Shown one piece after another: positions 1 to 10,350 of a stretch of DNA of 64,000 bases. A model generated the notes under the pieces. The model was given only the letters and a program-made list of their open reading frames with translations. It was not told the origin of the DNA and searched no databases. The translations under genes and the position numbers were made by a program. The DNA comes from Maylandia zebra (Eukaryota > Chordata > Actinopteri > Cichliformes > Cichlidae): positions 23,864,033 to 23,928,032 of the forward strand of contig NC_135170.1 in NCBI RefSeq assembly GCF_041146795.1, read 5' to 3'. How positions within the stretch are numbered: the first letter of the stretch is position 1; each line of letters begins with the position of its first letter.

Positions 1-15
1 AAAATTAAATCTTAC

Positions 16-496
16 CAACGATTTTTAGTGTTGACCCACTTTTTCCAGTCCATTGGCCATTTGTGGAGTTGGTTATAAATCTAAAGGCATATTTTCCTTC
101 ATCACTGTGCTCCACTTGGTGTATTTGCAGTGAACAGTTATTCCGTTTGTTACCAACATACTGAAATCGCGAAGAGCTATTATTTGAGCCACTGTGATAA
201 ATGAACGGACCTGCAAAAATATTTTTGTGTCCCCACATGACTTCCTCTACTATGTGTTTGTCAGGATAGGAAAATGAACAAAGAATGACAACAGATGATC
301 CTTTCACTACACACATATGAGGCTGTTGATACTCTACCTTCCACTTACTGCAGAGAACACCTGGAACAGAAGCATTAATCTTAATTTTCTTTTGCTTAAA
401 CATTTCGAAATTCCCTTAAAATAAGAAATAAATGTCGCACTTACCTCCAAAGAACAGTGTTAGTGTCAATTTTAGGGTGATGTGTTCAGTGCACAT
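16..496 (-). CDS. Siglec/CD22-like Ig receptor, copy A (5' two exons only)
   Basis: Two 5' exons of a cell-surface receptor gene that continues beyond the left edge. Exon 1 (445-496) encodes a short hydrophobic signal peptide beginning MCTEHITLKL. Exon 2 (16-360) encodes one V-set Ig domain. Both junctions have GT/AG signals and phase 1, and the exon 2 donor at 14-15 leads out of the window. The V-set begins with the Siglec-like GVLC, has the core cysteines, and carries an arginine in the F-strand motif GKYAFRF, where Siglecs hold the arginine that binds sialic acid. It is clearly paralogous to the complete gene at 4509-7403 (same exon phases, GVLC start and NNCSLQIHQVEHSDEG-type strand). Ligand binding is inferred from family knowledge. 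The rest of this copy is unseen, so it may or may not be functional. Confidence 0.8.
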
Positions 497-1024
497 GTTG
501 GAGCTTTTTTAAGTTACACAAGCATAAAGTTTAAAATCACTTAAAGTTATCACGAACGGACAGAGAAAAAGTGACTTTGTCCTTTATCTTCTTTGTCTGC
601 TATGCGCTACTTTCTACATGGTAGGTGCCATCTGGTCATGCAAACCACAGATGCAGTCAACATCTAAGGTTTAGAAGAGAGCATATGAAACCATGTAGCA
701 GCATCAGAGGCGCTGTGGTATGTTTGTTTTTTTTTTCTCTGCTCTTCTTTTCTAACCAAATGTTGCTGGAACATAACGATTCATTCTCTTGAATCTCATG
801 CATGTCACCAGACGTTTTACTGCCCACCACTGATTAACAGCTAACACTCATATCACACAACAATGAACAGATTTCACAGCAAATTTATAATATGAACCCC
901 TCTGTGGGAAAAATGGGAAACGACTCACGTGCACAGCCATTATTGCTAGGTTTGATGTTGATGCATGTAATGTGCCATTACAGTGTTTTATTCACATTAT
1001 CTTATAATGCATGAAGGCAAGCAG

Positions 1025-1170
1025 TGGCATGGTGCACAGATCCGTGTTTTAAATCCGCACTGAGGCTTTTCTGTGTGGAGTTTCTATGTTCTCTCTGTGT
1101 CTGTGTAGGTCTTTCTGACTTCCTACCACAATCCATAGGCCACATGGGTCACATTAGGTTCTGACCCTGC
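1025..1170 (+). repeat. Relic of a common fish tRNA-SINE-like repeat
   Basis: The stretch beginning cagtggcatggtgcacag and running through tgtgtggagtttctatgtt to tcctaccacaatccatagg follows, with many mismatches, the widespread fish repeat that reads gcggcacggtggtg...tgtggagtttgcatgttct...cacagtccaaag. Recognition is from memory. The copy is diverged, so the ends are approximate. Confidence 0.5.
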
Positions 1171-1417
1171 CTCCTACCCTGGGTAAGGTCAGTCCACTGA
1201 TAGATGAACGCACTGACTGATCATGTCCACAGTGACAAATCGATCTGAACTGCAGAGAACTTCTATAATTGAGGTGAGTGGCGGAGTTCTTGAAGTTTAA
1301 GAACTTCTGAGAATTTGTCACTGTTGTCTCTTTAAGTCGAATCATAGACAAGAACAATTTGTAGTTCTTTTAAAAAAGCATTCACACACTGCTCTTTACT
1401 TTTCTTTCCTACTTCAT

Positions 1418-3442
1418 TTGTCTGTTTTCTTTTTCTTTGCACAATCTGACCATTTATCCCTGCTCCTAATTCCTGCATATGCCCCAATCAGGAAAACTGC
1501 GTCGACCATCACTAAAACTATAACAACATGGCCAGAGGGCGCTTCTCAACAGCTACAGGACTGCTTTGACAGAACCAACTGGAATATCTTCCAACATCAA
1601 GACCTGGAAATGTTCACAAACAGTGTCCTCTGTTACATCAAACACTGTATAGACACTGTCACAGTAGACAAGCAGATCCGGGTTTACACCAACCAAAAGC
1701 CATGGATGACCCGGGAAGTCCAGCAGCTGTTAAAAGAGAGGAACAGCGCCTTCAGGTCCGGAAGCAGGGAGAGCTACAGCAGGGCTAGAGCCAACCTGAA
1801 AAAAGGCATTAAGAAGGCCAAGGCGGACTATAGGAAGAAGATCGAGAACCACCTGGAGAGTAAGAACAGCCGGCTGGTGTGGCAGGGTGTCCAGCAGCTG
1901 ACAAACTACAAGTCCAAATCAGGTATGGCTGAAGGTGACCCAGCATTGGCGGAGGAGCTGAACATCTTCTTCACACGCTTTGAGGTCACTGCACCCTATG
2001 CCTCAGAGGAACAGCTACACCATACAGCCCACAGCAGCAGTACCATCATCACTCTGGAGGAGCATGAAGTGAGGCGCACCCTGCGGGCTGTTAACCCGAG
2101 GAAGGCAGCCGGCCCAGATGGCGTACCAGGACGTGTGCTGAGAGACTGCGCAGACCAGCTTGCCTATATTTTCACCAGGATTTTTAACCAATCCCTTGAA
2201 CAGTCAAACGTCCCACCCTGCCTCAAGACCTCCACCATAATACCCTTGCCCAAGAAATCTCATATCTCTAGCCTAAATGACTATAGACCAGTGGCACTAA
2301 CCCCGGTGGTGATGAAGTGCTTTGAGAAACTTGTGCGTTACCACATCACAGCAGCCCTACCCAGCAGCCTTGACCCACACCAGTTTGCCTACAGAGCAAA
2401 CCGATCGACAGAGGACGCCATAGCAACAGCACTCAATGTAGCATTAACACATCTGGAGAGGCAAGGAAGCTATGTGCGTATGCTCTTTGTGGATTATAGC
2501 TCGGCATTTAACACCATTCTTCCATACAAACTGGACGCCAAGCTAAAAGACCTAGGGCTTCCTCACAGCACCTGTAAGTGGATCAATAGCTTCCTCACCG
2601 ACCGCAGACAGAGAGTGAGAGTGGGATGTTACACATCTCCAGCCCTAAATCTAAGCACTGGGTCGCCACAGGGCTGCGTGCTTAGTCCACTGCTCTACTC
2701 GCTTTATACACACGACTGCACCCCCGCCCACCAGAGCAACGCCATTGTAAAGTTCGCAGATGACACTACTGTGGTGGGGCTCATATCTGGGGGAGATGAG
2801 TCTGCCTACAGAGATGAGGTGGAGCGGCTGTCTTCATGGTGCAAGGATAACAACCTTCTCCTAAACACGAAAAAGACCAAAGAACTCATAATTGACTACA
2901 GAAGACACAAGACAGAAATCCAACCACTAATCATCAGCGACGACTGTGTGGAGAGGGTGGCAGACTTCCGCTTCTTGGGAGTCAGCATAGAGGGAAACCT
3001 ATCCTGGAGTGTGAATACCTCTGAGCTACTGAAAAAGACACAACAGAGACTGTACTTTCTGAGAGTGCTTAGGAAGAACAACATCACACAGAGACTGCTG
3101 GTGTCTTTCTACAGAGCCTCCATCGAAAGCATACTAACGTACTGCATAGGCATATGGTACGCTAGCTGCACAGTGGCTCAGAGGAAAGCACTCCAGGGAG
3201 TAATCAACGCTGCCCAAAGGACAATCGGCTGCCCTCTCCTCAAACTGAAAGACCTACACAGTTCCCGCTGCCTCAAAAGAGCCCATAACATCATAAAGGA
3301 CACCTCACACCCTGGACACTCCATGTTCGAACTGCTGCCTTCAGGTAAACGGTATAGAACAACATACACAAGGACTAACAGACTCAAACACAGTTTCTAC
3401 CCAATTGCAATATCATGTCTCAATGCTACTAAAAGTAGATGA
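1418..3442 (+). CDS. LINE reverse transcriptase (endonuclease largely missing)
   Basis: An open frame of 674 codons with no internal stop. It has no convincing ATG: the frame opens at a TTG in flanking sequence, and recognisable element protein starts at about residue 9 (SDHLSLLLIPAY, the last conserved motif of the APE-type endonuclease). Reverse transcriptase motifs follow in order: LPKKSHISSLNDYRPVALT at about residues 285-305, FVDYSSAFNTI at about 355, GSPQGCVLSPLLYSLY at about 420, and the catalytic FADD box at about 446-449. The C-terminal part (FLGVSIEGNLSW, then RAHNIIKDTSHPGH) is typical of fish CR1/L2/Rex elements. Without its own promoter region and endonuclease it is unlikely to move by itself, though the frame has stayed open. 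Confidence 0.88.
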   Translation: MSVFFFFAQSDHLSLLLIPAYAPIRKTASTITKTITTWPEGASQQLQDCFDRTNWNIFQHQDLEMFTNSVLCYIKHCIDTVTVDKQIRVYTNQKPWMTREVQQLLKERNSAFRSGSRESYSRARANLKKGIKKAKADYRKKIENHLESKNSRLVWQGVQQLTNYKSKSGMAEGDPALAEELNIFFTRFEVTAPYASEEQLHHTAHSSSTIITLEEHEVRRTLRAVNPRKAAGPDGVPGRVLRDCADQLAYIFTRIFNQSLEQSNVPPCLKTSTIIPLPKKSHISSLNDYRPVALTPVVMKCFEKLVRYHITAALPSSLDPHQFAYRANRSTEDAIATALNVALTHLERQGSYVRMLFVDYSSAFNTILPYKLDAKLKDLGLPHSTCKWINSFLTDRRQRVRVGCYTSPALNLSTGSPQGCVLSPLLYSLYTHDCTPAHQSNAIVKFADDTTVVGLISGGDESAYRDEVERLSSWCKDNNLLLNTKKTKELIIDYRRHKTEIQPLIISDDCVERVADFRFLGVSIEGNLSWSVNTSELLKKTQQRLYFLRVLRKNNITQRLLVSFYRASIESILTYCIGIWYASCTVAQRKALQGVINAAQRTIGCPLLKLKDLHSSRCLKRAHNIIKDTSHPGHSMFELLPSGKRYRTTYTRTNRLKHSFYPIAISCLNATKSR

Positions 3443-3826
3443 CTTTCATTGCCCCTGTTGTCATTTGTGCCCTTGATGTTGGAATGCTTTCAGACATGTT
3501 TTGTTGGATGCGCTAACAAATTGATTGAGTGATTGATTGTTTGAGTGATATATCAACTAGGTCGTATGTTGAGTGTCTGTATGGGGCCTTAGGCCTGGAT
3601 TGCTTGGGTGTATCTACGGTATGAGAATACTGTATTTTATATGTATTTCTATCTTTTATATCCTATCATTATAGTTTTTAAGTATTTAATTATAGTTTTT
3701 AAGTATTTATCTTTTGTGATGTTGCACTGACCAGAGACATCTTTCAATTTCATTGTACCTGTGACAATGACAATAAAGAATATTCATTCATTCATTCATT
3801 CATTCATTCATTCATTCATTCATTCA
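1440..3826 (+). mobile_element. 5'-truncated CR1/L2/Rex-like LINE
   Basis: A non-LTR retrotransposon copy. Homology seems to start inside the end of the endonuclease domain, at the SDHLSLLL motif near 1443, so the 5' part of the element is missing, as is usual for LINE copies. The reverse transcriptase domain and C-terminal region follow, then a 3'UTR of about 350 bp with caatgacaataaagaat, ending in ATTC tetranucleotides. The copy separates two tandem Ig receptor genes and lies opposite to them. Assignment to CR1, L2 or Rex1/Babar within the jockey group cannot be settled by eye. The open frame suggests a young insertion. Confidence 0.9.
3782..3826 (+). repeat. (ATTC)n tail of the LINE
   Basis: Eleven or so tandem ATTC units directly after the aataaagaat 3' end of the LINE. 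Short tandem tails instead of poly(A) are usual for CR1/L2-type elements. Confidence 0.85.
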
Positions 3827-3829
3827 TAT

Positions 3830-4508
3830 ACATCACATACTAATGGAATATTGACAGTATAGTACTGCCTCTGATTACTATTATCCACTGGATCATCTCC
3901 TTCTCTTACTTTCTAAATTTCCCCTGTGACCTGCTACCTCAGATCTAAAATTGTGTTGTTTGAGTAATTGAAGACCCAATCGCAGGAGACATAATGTTCA
4001 ACAGAAAGTGAGCTTTAATGGAGGAAATAAATCCAATACAAACTCCAAATAGCAAAATCCAAAAGGCACAAAGGAGACTAGAACAGTACAGCGTACCATC
4101 AGGAACGTAACTGAACAAAACCGACACAACACAGCAAAGGAATATACATACACACCAAGGGCTGATTAGGGATTACACAACAGGAAATCAGGTGAGGACA
4201 GATAGGAAGCAGTAAAACCAGTAAAACAGAAAAGAGAACAAACAAGACAAACACCGAAGTTAATGCTAACACAAGAGAATGCCGAGCATTAACAATAGTG
4301 AAAAATGGGGGGAATGCATAAATAAAATACAGTACTCACAACATACTAAAATAATAAATAATATAGAATGACAAAGAATTCAACCTGGAGCTGGAATCAA
4401 GCAGAAGATCTCGAACCCCAACATCAAATCTTGGGACATGAATGGGCAGTATGGGAGAGTGGGCAGGTCACTGTTCCTCTCCTCACAAGTTCACCCAGTG
4501 TGAAGTCA
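3830..4508. other. Spacer 3' of Siglec copy B; possible old interspersed repeat
   Basis: No gene seen. The part from about 3970 to 4250 (caatcgcaggagacataatg ... caggaaatcaggtgagga) resembles a low-complexity-edged interspersed repeat common in fish intergenic DNA, but I cannot name its class. Part of the stretch is probably 3'UTR of the receptor gene ending at 4509. Confidence 0.35.
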
Positions 4509-7403
4509 CTAGAACTTTGACCCCTTTAACAAACAGGCTCCCTCTTCAGTATATGGAGGCTGCTTTCTTTTAGGCGAGGCATATATTGGGCCAGCTGCCT
4601 CCTGTCGGTTCTGTGGGTGGTTCAAAGCTGCACAAACTGGTCTAAGTAATGATACAGAAATGACAGCATGTAACAGAATGAAGTGTCCATAGCTCCTGAC
4701 AGCTACACAATTTCCCATATTATCGTTATTATTACTATCATTATTATTATTAGTAGTAGTGGTATACTGTCTGAGTCTTACCTGCAAACTGTGCTGTAAA
4801 TGACATCTTCACTTTGGGTGTTCTTCTGCTGCTCCCTGCACGTGATACATTCTATCAGCATGTTCCTCCAGTACAATAAATAATATATTTTTATCTTATA
4901 TTGTTGAAATATCTCACGCGTTTGGCTTTCTTTTGTTGTGGAAGTAAACAGCCGCGTAGACGATTTCAGTGGTTTCTCCTTCACTCTGATCCTGATGTTG
5001 TGGTTGGTTATCATCACACATTGAGAGCCTGCTGACACGACCTGTGTTCTAGATAAAGTCACAAAGAAGCAACGCACAATTAACAACAATCTTCATTTTT
5101 TTCTACTGAACTCTAAATTTGAACTTCTGTTATTAATTAATGATTGTCCAGCAGTAATAGTAGCACCTGCGATTCTTTCTCACCACTTTCCACCGGTGAC
5201 CTCATTTGCTTTTTGTTAAGTCTGAAAGATAAACAGAATTTAGGCGATGTGTTACAAAATTAGTGACATTTCAAAATTAGGTAACACTCACCTTCTAACA
5301 GCAATAAAAGTGGTCACAATCAGAACTACAGCAACTGTTACAATGACAAGTACGTATCCCCAAAACATTGGCCAGTTTTCTGTGAAACAAATTCATTGTT
5401 TTAATTCAGTAATGCCAGAGCCAAGCAAACTTTTAATGGTTATTGATACGAGTCAGAAAGCATCCAATAGCACCAGCCACTCAAACCTACTTACTTTTAA
5501 TGTTTAAAGTGACAACAGAAGAGTTTTGACTTCCGTGTTTGTTGGTGACACTGCATAAATACTGGTCACTGTCCCTAGGGTGGAACACTGGCTGATGTCC
5601 AACATTTACAGAATCACCTGCAGCTATTCTGAACCACGTATAATTCTCCACGGGGGGGTTTGCATGACTGCTGCAAATCAGGGTAAAGTCGCTGCCAGGG
5701 TCTGCCCCCAAAGGTGGTTGGACAAGCACTGTGGTGTTCCTAGGGCCATCTGAAAATTAATTTTATTATTTGGGCGTTATCGTTGTCAGTTATCATTGTG
5801 AAAATTTAGAAATATGCAAAGGACCACATAAGAAGCAACCTTCCCAATTTTTCAAGCACTAGGAGTACACTAACCTCCAGATCCTTAATTTAAAGCTGAA
5901 TATCTGGACTTCGATCACATCTTGCCTGTTTAATTTAAAACCCACTGTGCTGGTGTGCAGTGACAAAGTCACAAAAACTGTGTAATTATCCAGAAATTAT
6001 CCTTGGACGTAATTGCACATTACTCAACTCCCTATGAGTCAGCAGTAGGTGACTAGAACTGATGGCAGCATATAAAGCCCACGGCTCTCACGCTAGAGAC
6101 CGGGGTTCACATCCAGCTTAGATCTGTTATGTGTAGGTAACAATAGCAGTTTAGCTTATAATAAGAAAAGACTGAAGTTTTAATTAAGACTAAATAAATA
6201 TTGCATGAGAATATTTGCATCAGAATTAATGTATTTTAGTGTGCACATTAAAGCTAGTTTGCGTATGTGTTATTTTTAAAATAAGTCCCAGAAGCTTGAG
6301 CAGAAATATCATACCAATTAGACAGTCATTAAAAGCCCCCGTGCATTTCTGTGATGTAATACCTCAATGACTATATAACAGTATAAATAGTGTAATTCAC
6401 TGATCTACTTCTCACTAATAATTCTTAGACATTTCCCATTATCAGGTTATTCAATGCTATAAACAGTTCAGAGATTTAAGATGCTAAAAGGCAGAATGTA
6501 GGAGATCATTACTCATTACTATTTCAGCATCATTAATTATTCCTTTTTACCTTAAAGTACTGATCTTGTGTCTTGTACTCACATTCAACATCTATACCCA
6601 GGACTCTTGAAGTTGATCCTAAGTGTGTTTTTAGAGAACAAGTGTAGTTTCCAGAGGTTGTAGGGGACACGTTTCTTAAATAAAGAGCTGCTCCTTCGTG
6701 TAATGGCTCGCCATTCTTAAACCAGGTGTACGCAGATGAAATCTTACCACCATCACAACTGTTCATGCAGGTGAGATTTACAGAGTCGCCTTCCCTTATT
6801 GCTTCCTTTACAGAAGGTTTTGACATAAAAATAGTCAAATCTGAAAAAGCAAAGCGACACTTTAATCTTAACTGTTAAAAGCTTTTATTTATTTAAAGAA
6901 CAACAACAGCAGCAACAAAAACTTACCAACAACCTTCAGTACTGGGGCATTTTCTTCATGAGGTCTATTAGACATGGTGTTAAATCTGACAAAGTATCTC
7001 CCTACATCACTACACTCCACCTGGTGTATTTTCAAAGAACAATTGTGATATGTGTTTCTGATGTACTGGAATCTTGTGAAAAGAGTTCGTAAACTGCTAG
7101 AAATTAAGCGAGCCTTTAAAGTAGCAGGCTGTAGGTGACCCCACAGGACCCTCACTGTTTGGTTGTCAGGATTTTGAAATGAACAAAGAAAAATGACTGA
7201 GGAGCCTTTGACTGCACAAATAAGACGCTGCTGATGCTTCACTTTCCACATATTGCAGAGAACACCTAAAAAAGACAGATTCACTCGATAGCTGTAATCG
7301 TTTAGCATTCTTGTAAAACATTAAAGAAGATACAAGTGCTGCATTTACCTGTCAGAAACAGCAACATTAACATCCATGTCAGGTGTCTGTGTTCTTCATA
7401 CAT
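4509..7403 (-). CDS. Siglec/CD22-like Ig receptor, copy B (complete, ITIM-bearing)
   Basis: A type I membrane receptor of 393 aa read from seven exons: 7349-7403, 6927-7265, 6583-6840, 5495-5749, 5292-5379, 4782-4835 and 4509-4641. Phases agree throughout and the lengths sum to an open frame. Order: signal peptide (about 1-18), V-set Ig (about 19-131), two C2-set Ig domains (about 132-217 and 218-302), one transmembrane helix (about 308-328), and a 60-residue tail. The F-strand GRYFVRF holds an arginine (about R112) at the sialic-acid-binding position of Siglecs. Domain 3 opens with YGPRNTTVLV, like the YPPKNT motif of CD22 and related Siglecs. The tail has one good ITIM, VIYSTV (Y345), and a tyrosine in GPIYASP that lacks the hydrophobic +3 residue. 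The likely role is inhibitory signalling on leukocytes through SH2 phosphatases (inferred). Orthology to a single mammalian Siglec is not claimed. Confidence 0.85.
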
Positions 7404-8500
7404 ACTTGAAACTCCTTTCTGATGTTAAAATGCTCACAAGAAGAGACATTTGCAAGTTTGCATTTGATCTTTTGTTCTCAAAATGAACATCTCCTCTTTT
7501 TTTTCTTCTTTACTGATTTTGTACTCTAGATACTGTACACACTGCTTCCTGTAAAGAAAAAAAAAGACTTAAAATCAGGTCATCTAAGCCGCAGTTTCAA
7601 GAAACACGATATCTCTTGCCGTTTAACTGAGAGCAGTACCGAGAAACCCCATCCCCTGTGCATGTGTGTGACAGTCTGATGCTGCTTTATTGTGGTGAAA
7701 GCAGAGTTAGAGCAGAGGTAGCAATCGGGAGCTGCGTTTTTTAATCATTTTTTGTTTAACAATGTGCACATTGTGTCGTTGTCCATAAGACACTGTTTTG
7801 GTTTATGTGTTTCATTTATTTGCCTTTTTGGATTGAGTGATTATGAAAAATAAAGTGTGGAGGTGAAGGGGTGGTGTAAGACTAAAATCTTACAGTTGCA
7901 TTAGCTGTGAACTGAGAGGCTGACATGATTAGATAACCAGCTTTTTCTGCATTTCAGGATCATAGGAACTTCATAAGAGCTTTACTAGAATTACTCAGGC
8001 TGTCTACTGTGTTTCCTCTCTTCAGATGCTCTGCCAGGCCTTTGCTGCAGTTGCATTCACTTGTTGCTCCTTTGTGAGTCTTTCTGCCTTCTGTTCTGTC
8101 TTCAGTAAATGAATAACATGCTTGTGATCAGGTTATTGACTCAGCCACTTAAGAGCAATCTATTTGTCTTCAGATAGTTTTGGGTTATTTTGCAGCTGCG
8201 TTGTGGATCTTTACCATCTGTAGCCTAGCATAAAGCCACTTTTGCATTTATCTTCTTTCAAATGATCATTACACACATTTTTAACGTCTTATCTTTAATA
8301 TTGCAGTAATAAAAACACGTTGTTTCAGACATTAGCACAGGGGGATAATGGGGAAGGTGAGTATATGTAACACATAACGCTTGACAAGAACTAATACGTA
8401 TGTCACTTTTGTTAGTAACCAGCTTGAGAAAAACAGAGAGAAAATGGAATGAAAAATATGTTCAAATGATTTATTAACAACAATAATAACCATTATTTAA
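7404..8500. other. Intergenic, nothing recognised
   Basis: AT-rich sequence upstream of the complete Siglec-like gene. It should include that gene's promoter. No TATA box at a convincing distance, no ORF with family similarity and no clear repeat was seen. Confidence 0.5.
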
Positions 8501-8507
8501 TCATTAT

Positions 8508-8610
8508 CCATCCATCTATTCTCTTCTTATCCAGTTCAGGGTCACGGGGGAACTGGCGCCTATCCCAGCTACTATAAGGCAAGAGGCAGGGAACACCCTG
8601 TAAATGTTAT
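8508..8610 (+). repeat. Fish interspersed repeat (tccatcca...gtcacggggg type)
   Basis: Reads tccatccatctattctcttc, then gggtcacgggggaactggcg, then aggcagggaacaccctg. This is the well-known fish repeat whose consensus has gggtcgcggggg and cctatcccagc. A second, more decayed copy lies at 61064-61145. Its parent class (LINE 3' end or SINE) is not certain. Confidence 0.65.
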
Positions 8611-8631
8611 AATTGGCATCCTATTCTCATG

Positions 8632-8914
8632 GTAAATGGTAAATGGCCTGTATTTGTATAGCACTTTTCTAGTCCCTAAGAACTTTACACAACCAGTCAT
8701 CCACCCATTCACCAACACATTCACACACTGGTGATGGCAAGCTACATTGTAGCCACAGCCGGATACTGGCGCCACCGGGCCCTCTGACCACCACCAGTAG
8801 GCAACGGGTGAAGTGTCTTGCCCAAGGACACAACAACCAAGACTGTCCAAGCCGGGGCTCGAACCGGCAATCTTCCGATTACATGACTTCCAGCTCTTGA
8901 GCCACGATCGCCCC
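8632..8914 (-). mobile_element. tRNA-derived SINE
   Basis: On the minus strand the element starts with a tRNA-like head: an A-box-like TGGCTCAAGAGCTGG (8890-8904) and a B box GGTTCGAGCCC (8855-8865). A body follows, ending in a tail region that reads tgctatacaaatacaggcca with repeated ttacca units near 8632. The head plus the ttacca tail match a very common teleost SINE recalled from fish genomes, possibly the cichlid AFC type. The name is not certain. It sits directly beside the repeat at 8508-8610. Confidence 0.75.
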
Positions 8915-9016
8915 TATCATTCTCATGATAATCATCTTCCTTATTGTCAAATACATGGATAGTTATATATTTAAAGGTCATATAAAGTATATGAATTCTA
9001 CCCACATAATGCACAG

Positions 9017-9106
9017 CTTATATAATATAATATATATATTATATATTATATATTATATATATATATAATATATTATATATATATATAATATATTATATAT
9101 ATATAT

Positions 9107-9155
<49 letters not shown>

Positions 9156-9170
9156 TATATATATAGATAT
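9017..9170. repeat. AT-dinucleotide microsatellite
   Basis: About 150 bp of almost pure alternating A and T, with block variants (atatt, tagat) that suggest several rounds of expansion and mutation. Confidence 0.95.
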
Positions 9171-9214
9171 ATTATCATTACAATTTATATATATATATAA
9201 ATTGTAATGATAAT
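9171..9214. repeat. Perfect 44-bp palindrome
   Basis: Arms attatcattacaattta and its exact reverse complement flank a tatatatata centre, giving 44 bases that equal their own reverse complement. It adjoins the AT microsatellite but the arms are not simple AT repeat. It could be the pair of terminal repeats of a very small element or a replication-slippage product. Confidence 0.9.
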
Positions 9215-9229
9215 TAGCAGAATACTGAT

Positions 9230-9560
9230 CGATCAGTTCAAACTGTGTCATCAAGTCACATCCACCATGTTTAACAGATGATGTGATATGTTTTGAATGA
9301 TAAGCCCGTCCTTTCCTTAAGATGATCTTGGTTTCATCCACTCAAAGAATGATGTTTCAAACCTGAGCAGACTTTTCTTTTTCTAGATGTTTTCCAGAAA
9401 AGACTGATTTGTCACCTGTTGTTCACTGTAGGTGAATCATCTGTATTTAGATTTCAGCAGGCCTGTCTTGAGTGGAGATTTTAGGCATTCCTCATGTCTA
9501 AGAAAATCCAAATTGATCATCTTTCTTTTTATCTGATGTCTTTTTAATAAGTCTGTTGTT
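9230..9560 (-). mobile_element. Decayed Tc1/mariner transposase relic
   Basis: The plus strand carries the reverse complement of a Tc1/mariner transposase gene, recognisable by cacatccaccatgtttaacagatg, tttgaatgataagcccgtcc and gatcttggtttcatccact (the strand opposite the H-x-V/D-x-x-x-x-H region). Many changes have removed any long frame. Limits are approximate. Confidence 0.6.
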
Positions 9561-10244
9561 TATTTTGAGTTTCTATGATGACATATAATTCAGCTTCAGC
9601 CTTTATCATAGGTGAGTTGTTACACAGGGGCTTCAGTTAAGAAACAACAGTAGTCAGTCTGGATCTGGTATAACGATTAAATATTTGCAAAAACTGAAAT
9701 GTGACCATTTGAGAAAATGCAACCAAAGGTCTTTAAGATCACACTAGCCATGAAGAGTTGGTGAGGAGTTCTCAGACTGGCCCCATGAATTGTTTATACG
9801 CAAAGATACACAACAGGCAGCACATTTAACTCTGTATTTATAACAGACCAAAGGCTTTGTATTTTGTTCTGCACAGCAGCAGTTTCTATGACTACTTTCC
9901 ATCGCAATAACACAATGAGAGGGATTTCCATACTGACATATAAACACCTACGGAATTAACTAATGTTGAAATAAAAGGCCATACATTTGGACATTAACAT
10001 GGTCAACTGCCCAGTTATTTTGCAGCCTGTGTAAGTGGAGGGACAATGTTTTTAAAAATTCCTGTAATTTACCATATTTTGTTAAATCCCTTTGATTAAA
10101 ACCTACAGAAATAAACCGAGAATTTGCGTCACCCTGGAAATACACGCATCAAACACACCCCATCTAAAAGCGCAATCTAGCCTATAGTATATCAATGATC
10201 GCGCAGCTTTCCGTGACGAAAACTAGCTGCATAATCACGGGTCG

Positions 10245-10251
10245 CTATAAG
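10245..10251 (+). promoter_or_regulatory. Candidate TATA box of npb
   Basis: TATAAGT lies 100 bp upstream of the npb start codon in a locally GC-richer stretch, leaving room for a 5'UTR of about 75 bp. A CRE-like cgtgacgaa lies just upstream at about 10211. Both are by-eye matches. Confidence 0.4.
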
Positions 10252-10350
10252 TAGACTCGGAAAACGAGGATACAAGCAGTGAGCGGTCACTTCCAATAGG
10301 ACTTGTTGCTCTAGAGTAGAGGTGCGAACATTCAAGCGTCAGTGCTCGTC

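Noticed and set aside
6060-6130. tRNA-like stretch with ggttcacatcc
   Set aside because: A B-box-like string is present but no cloverleaf could be drawn; at most a SINE-head relic in an intron of the Siglec-like gene.
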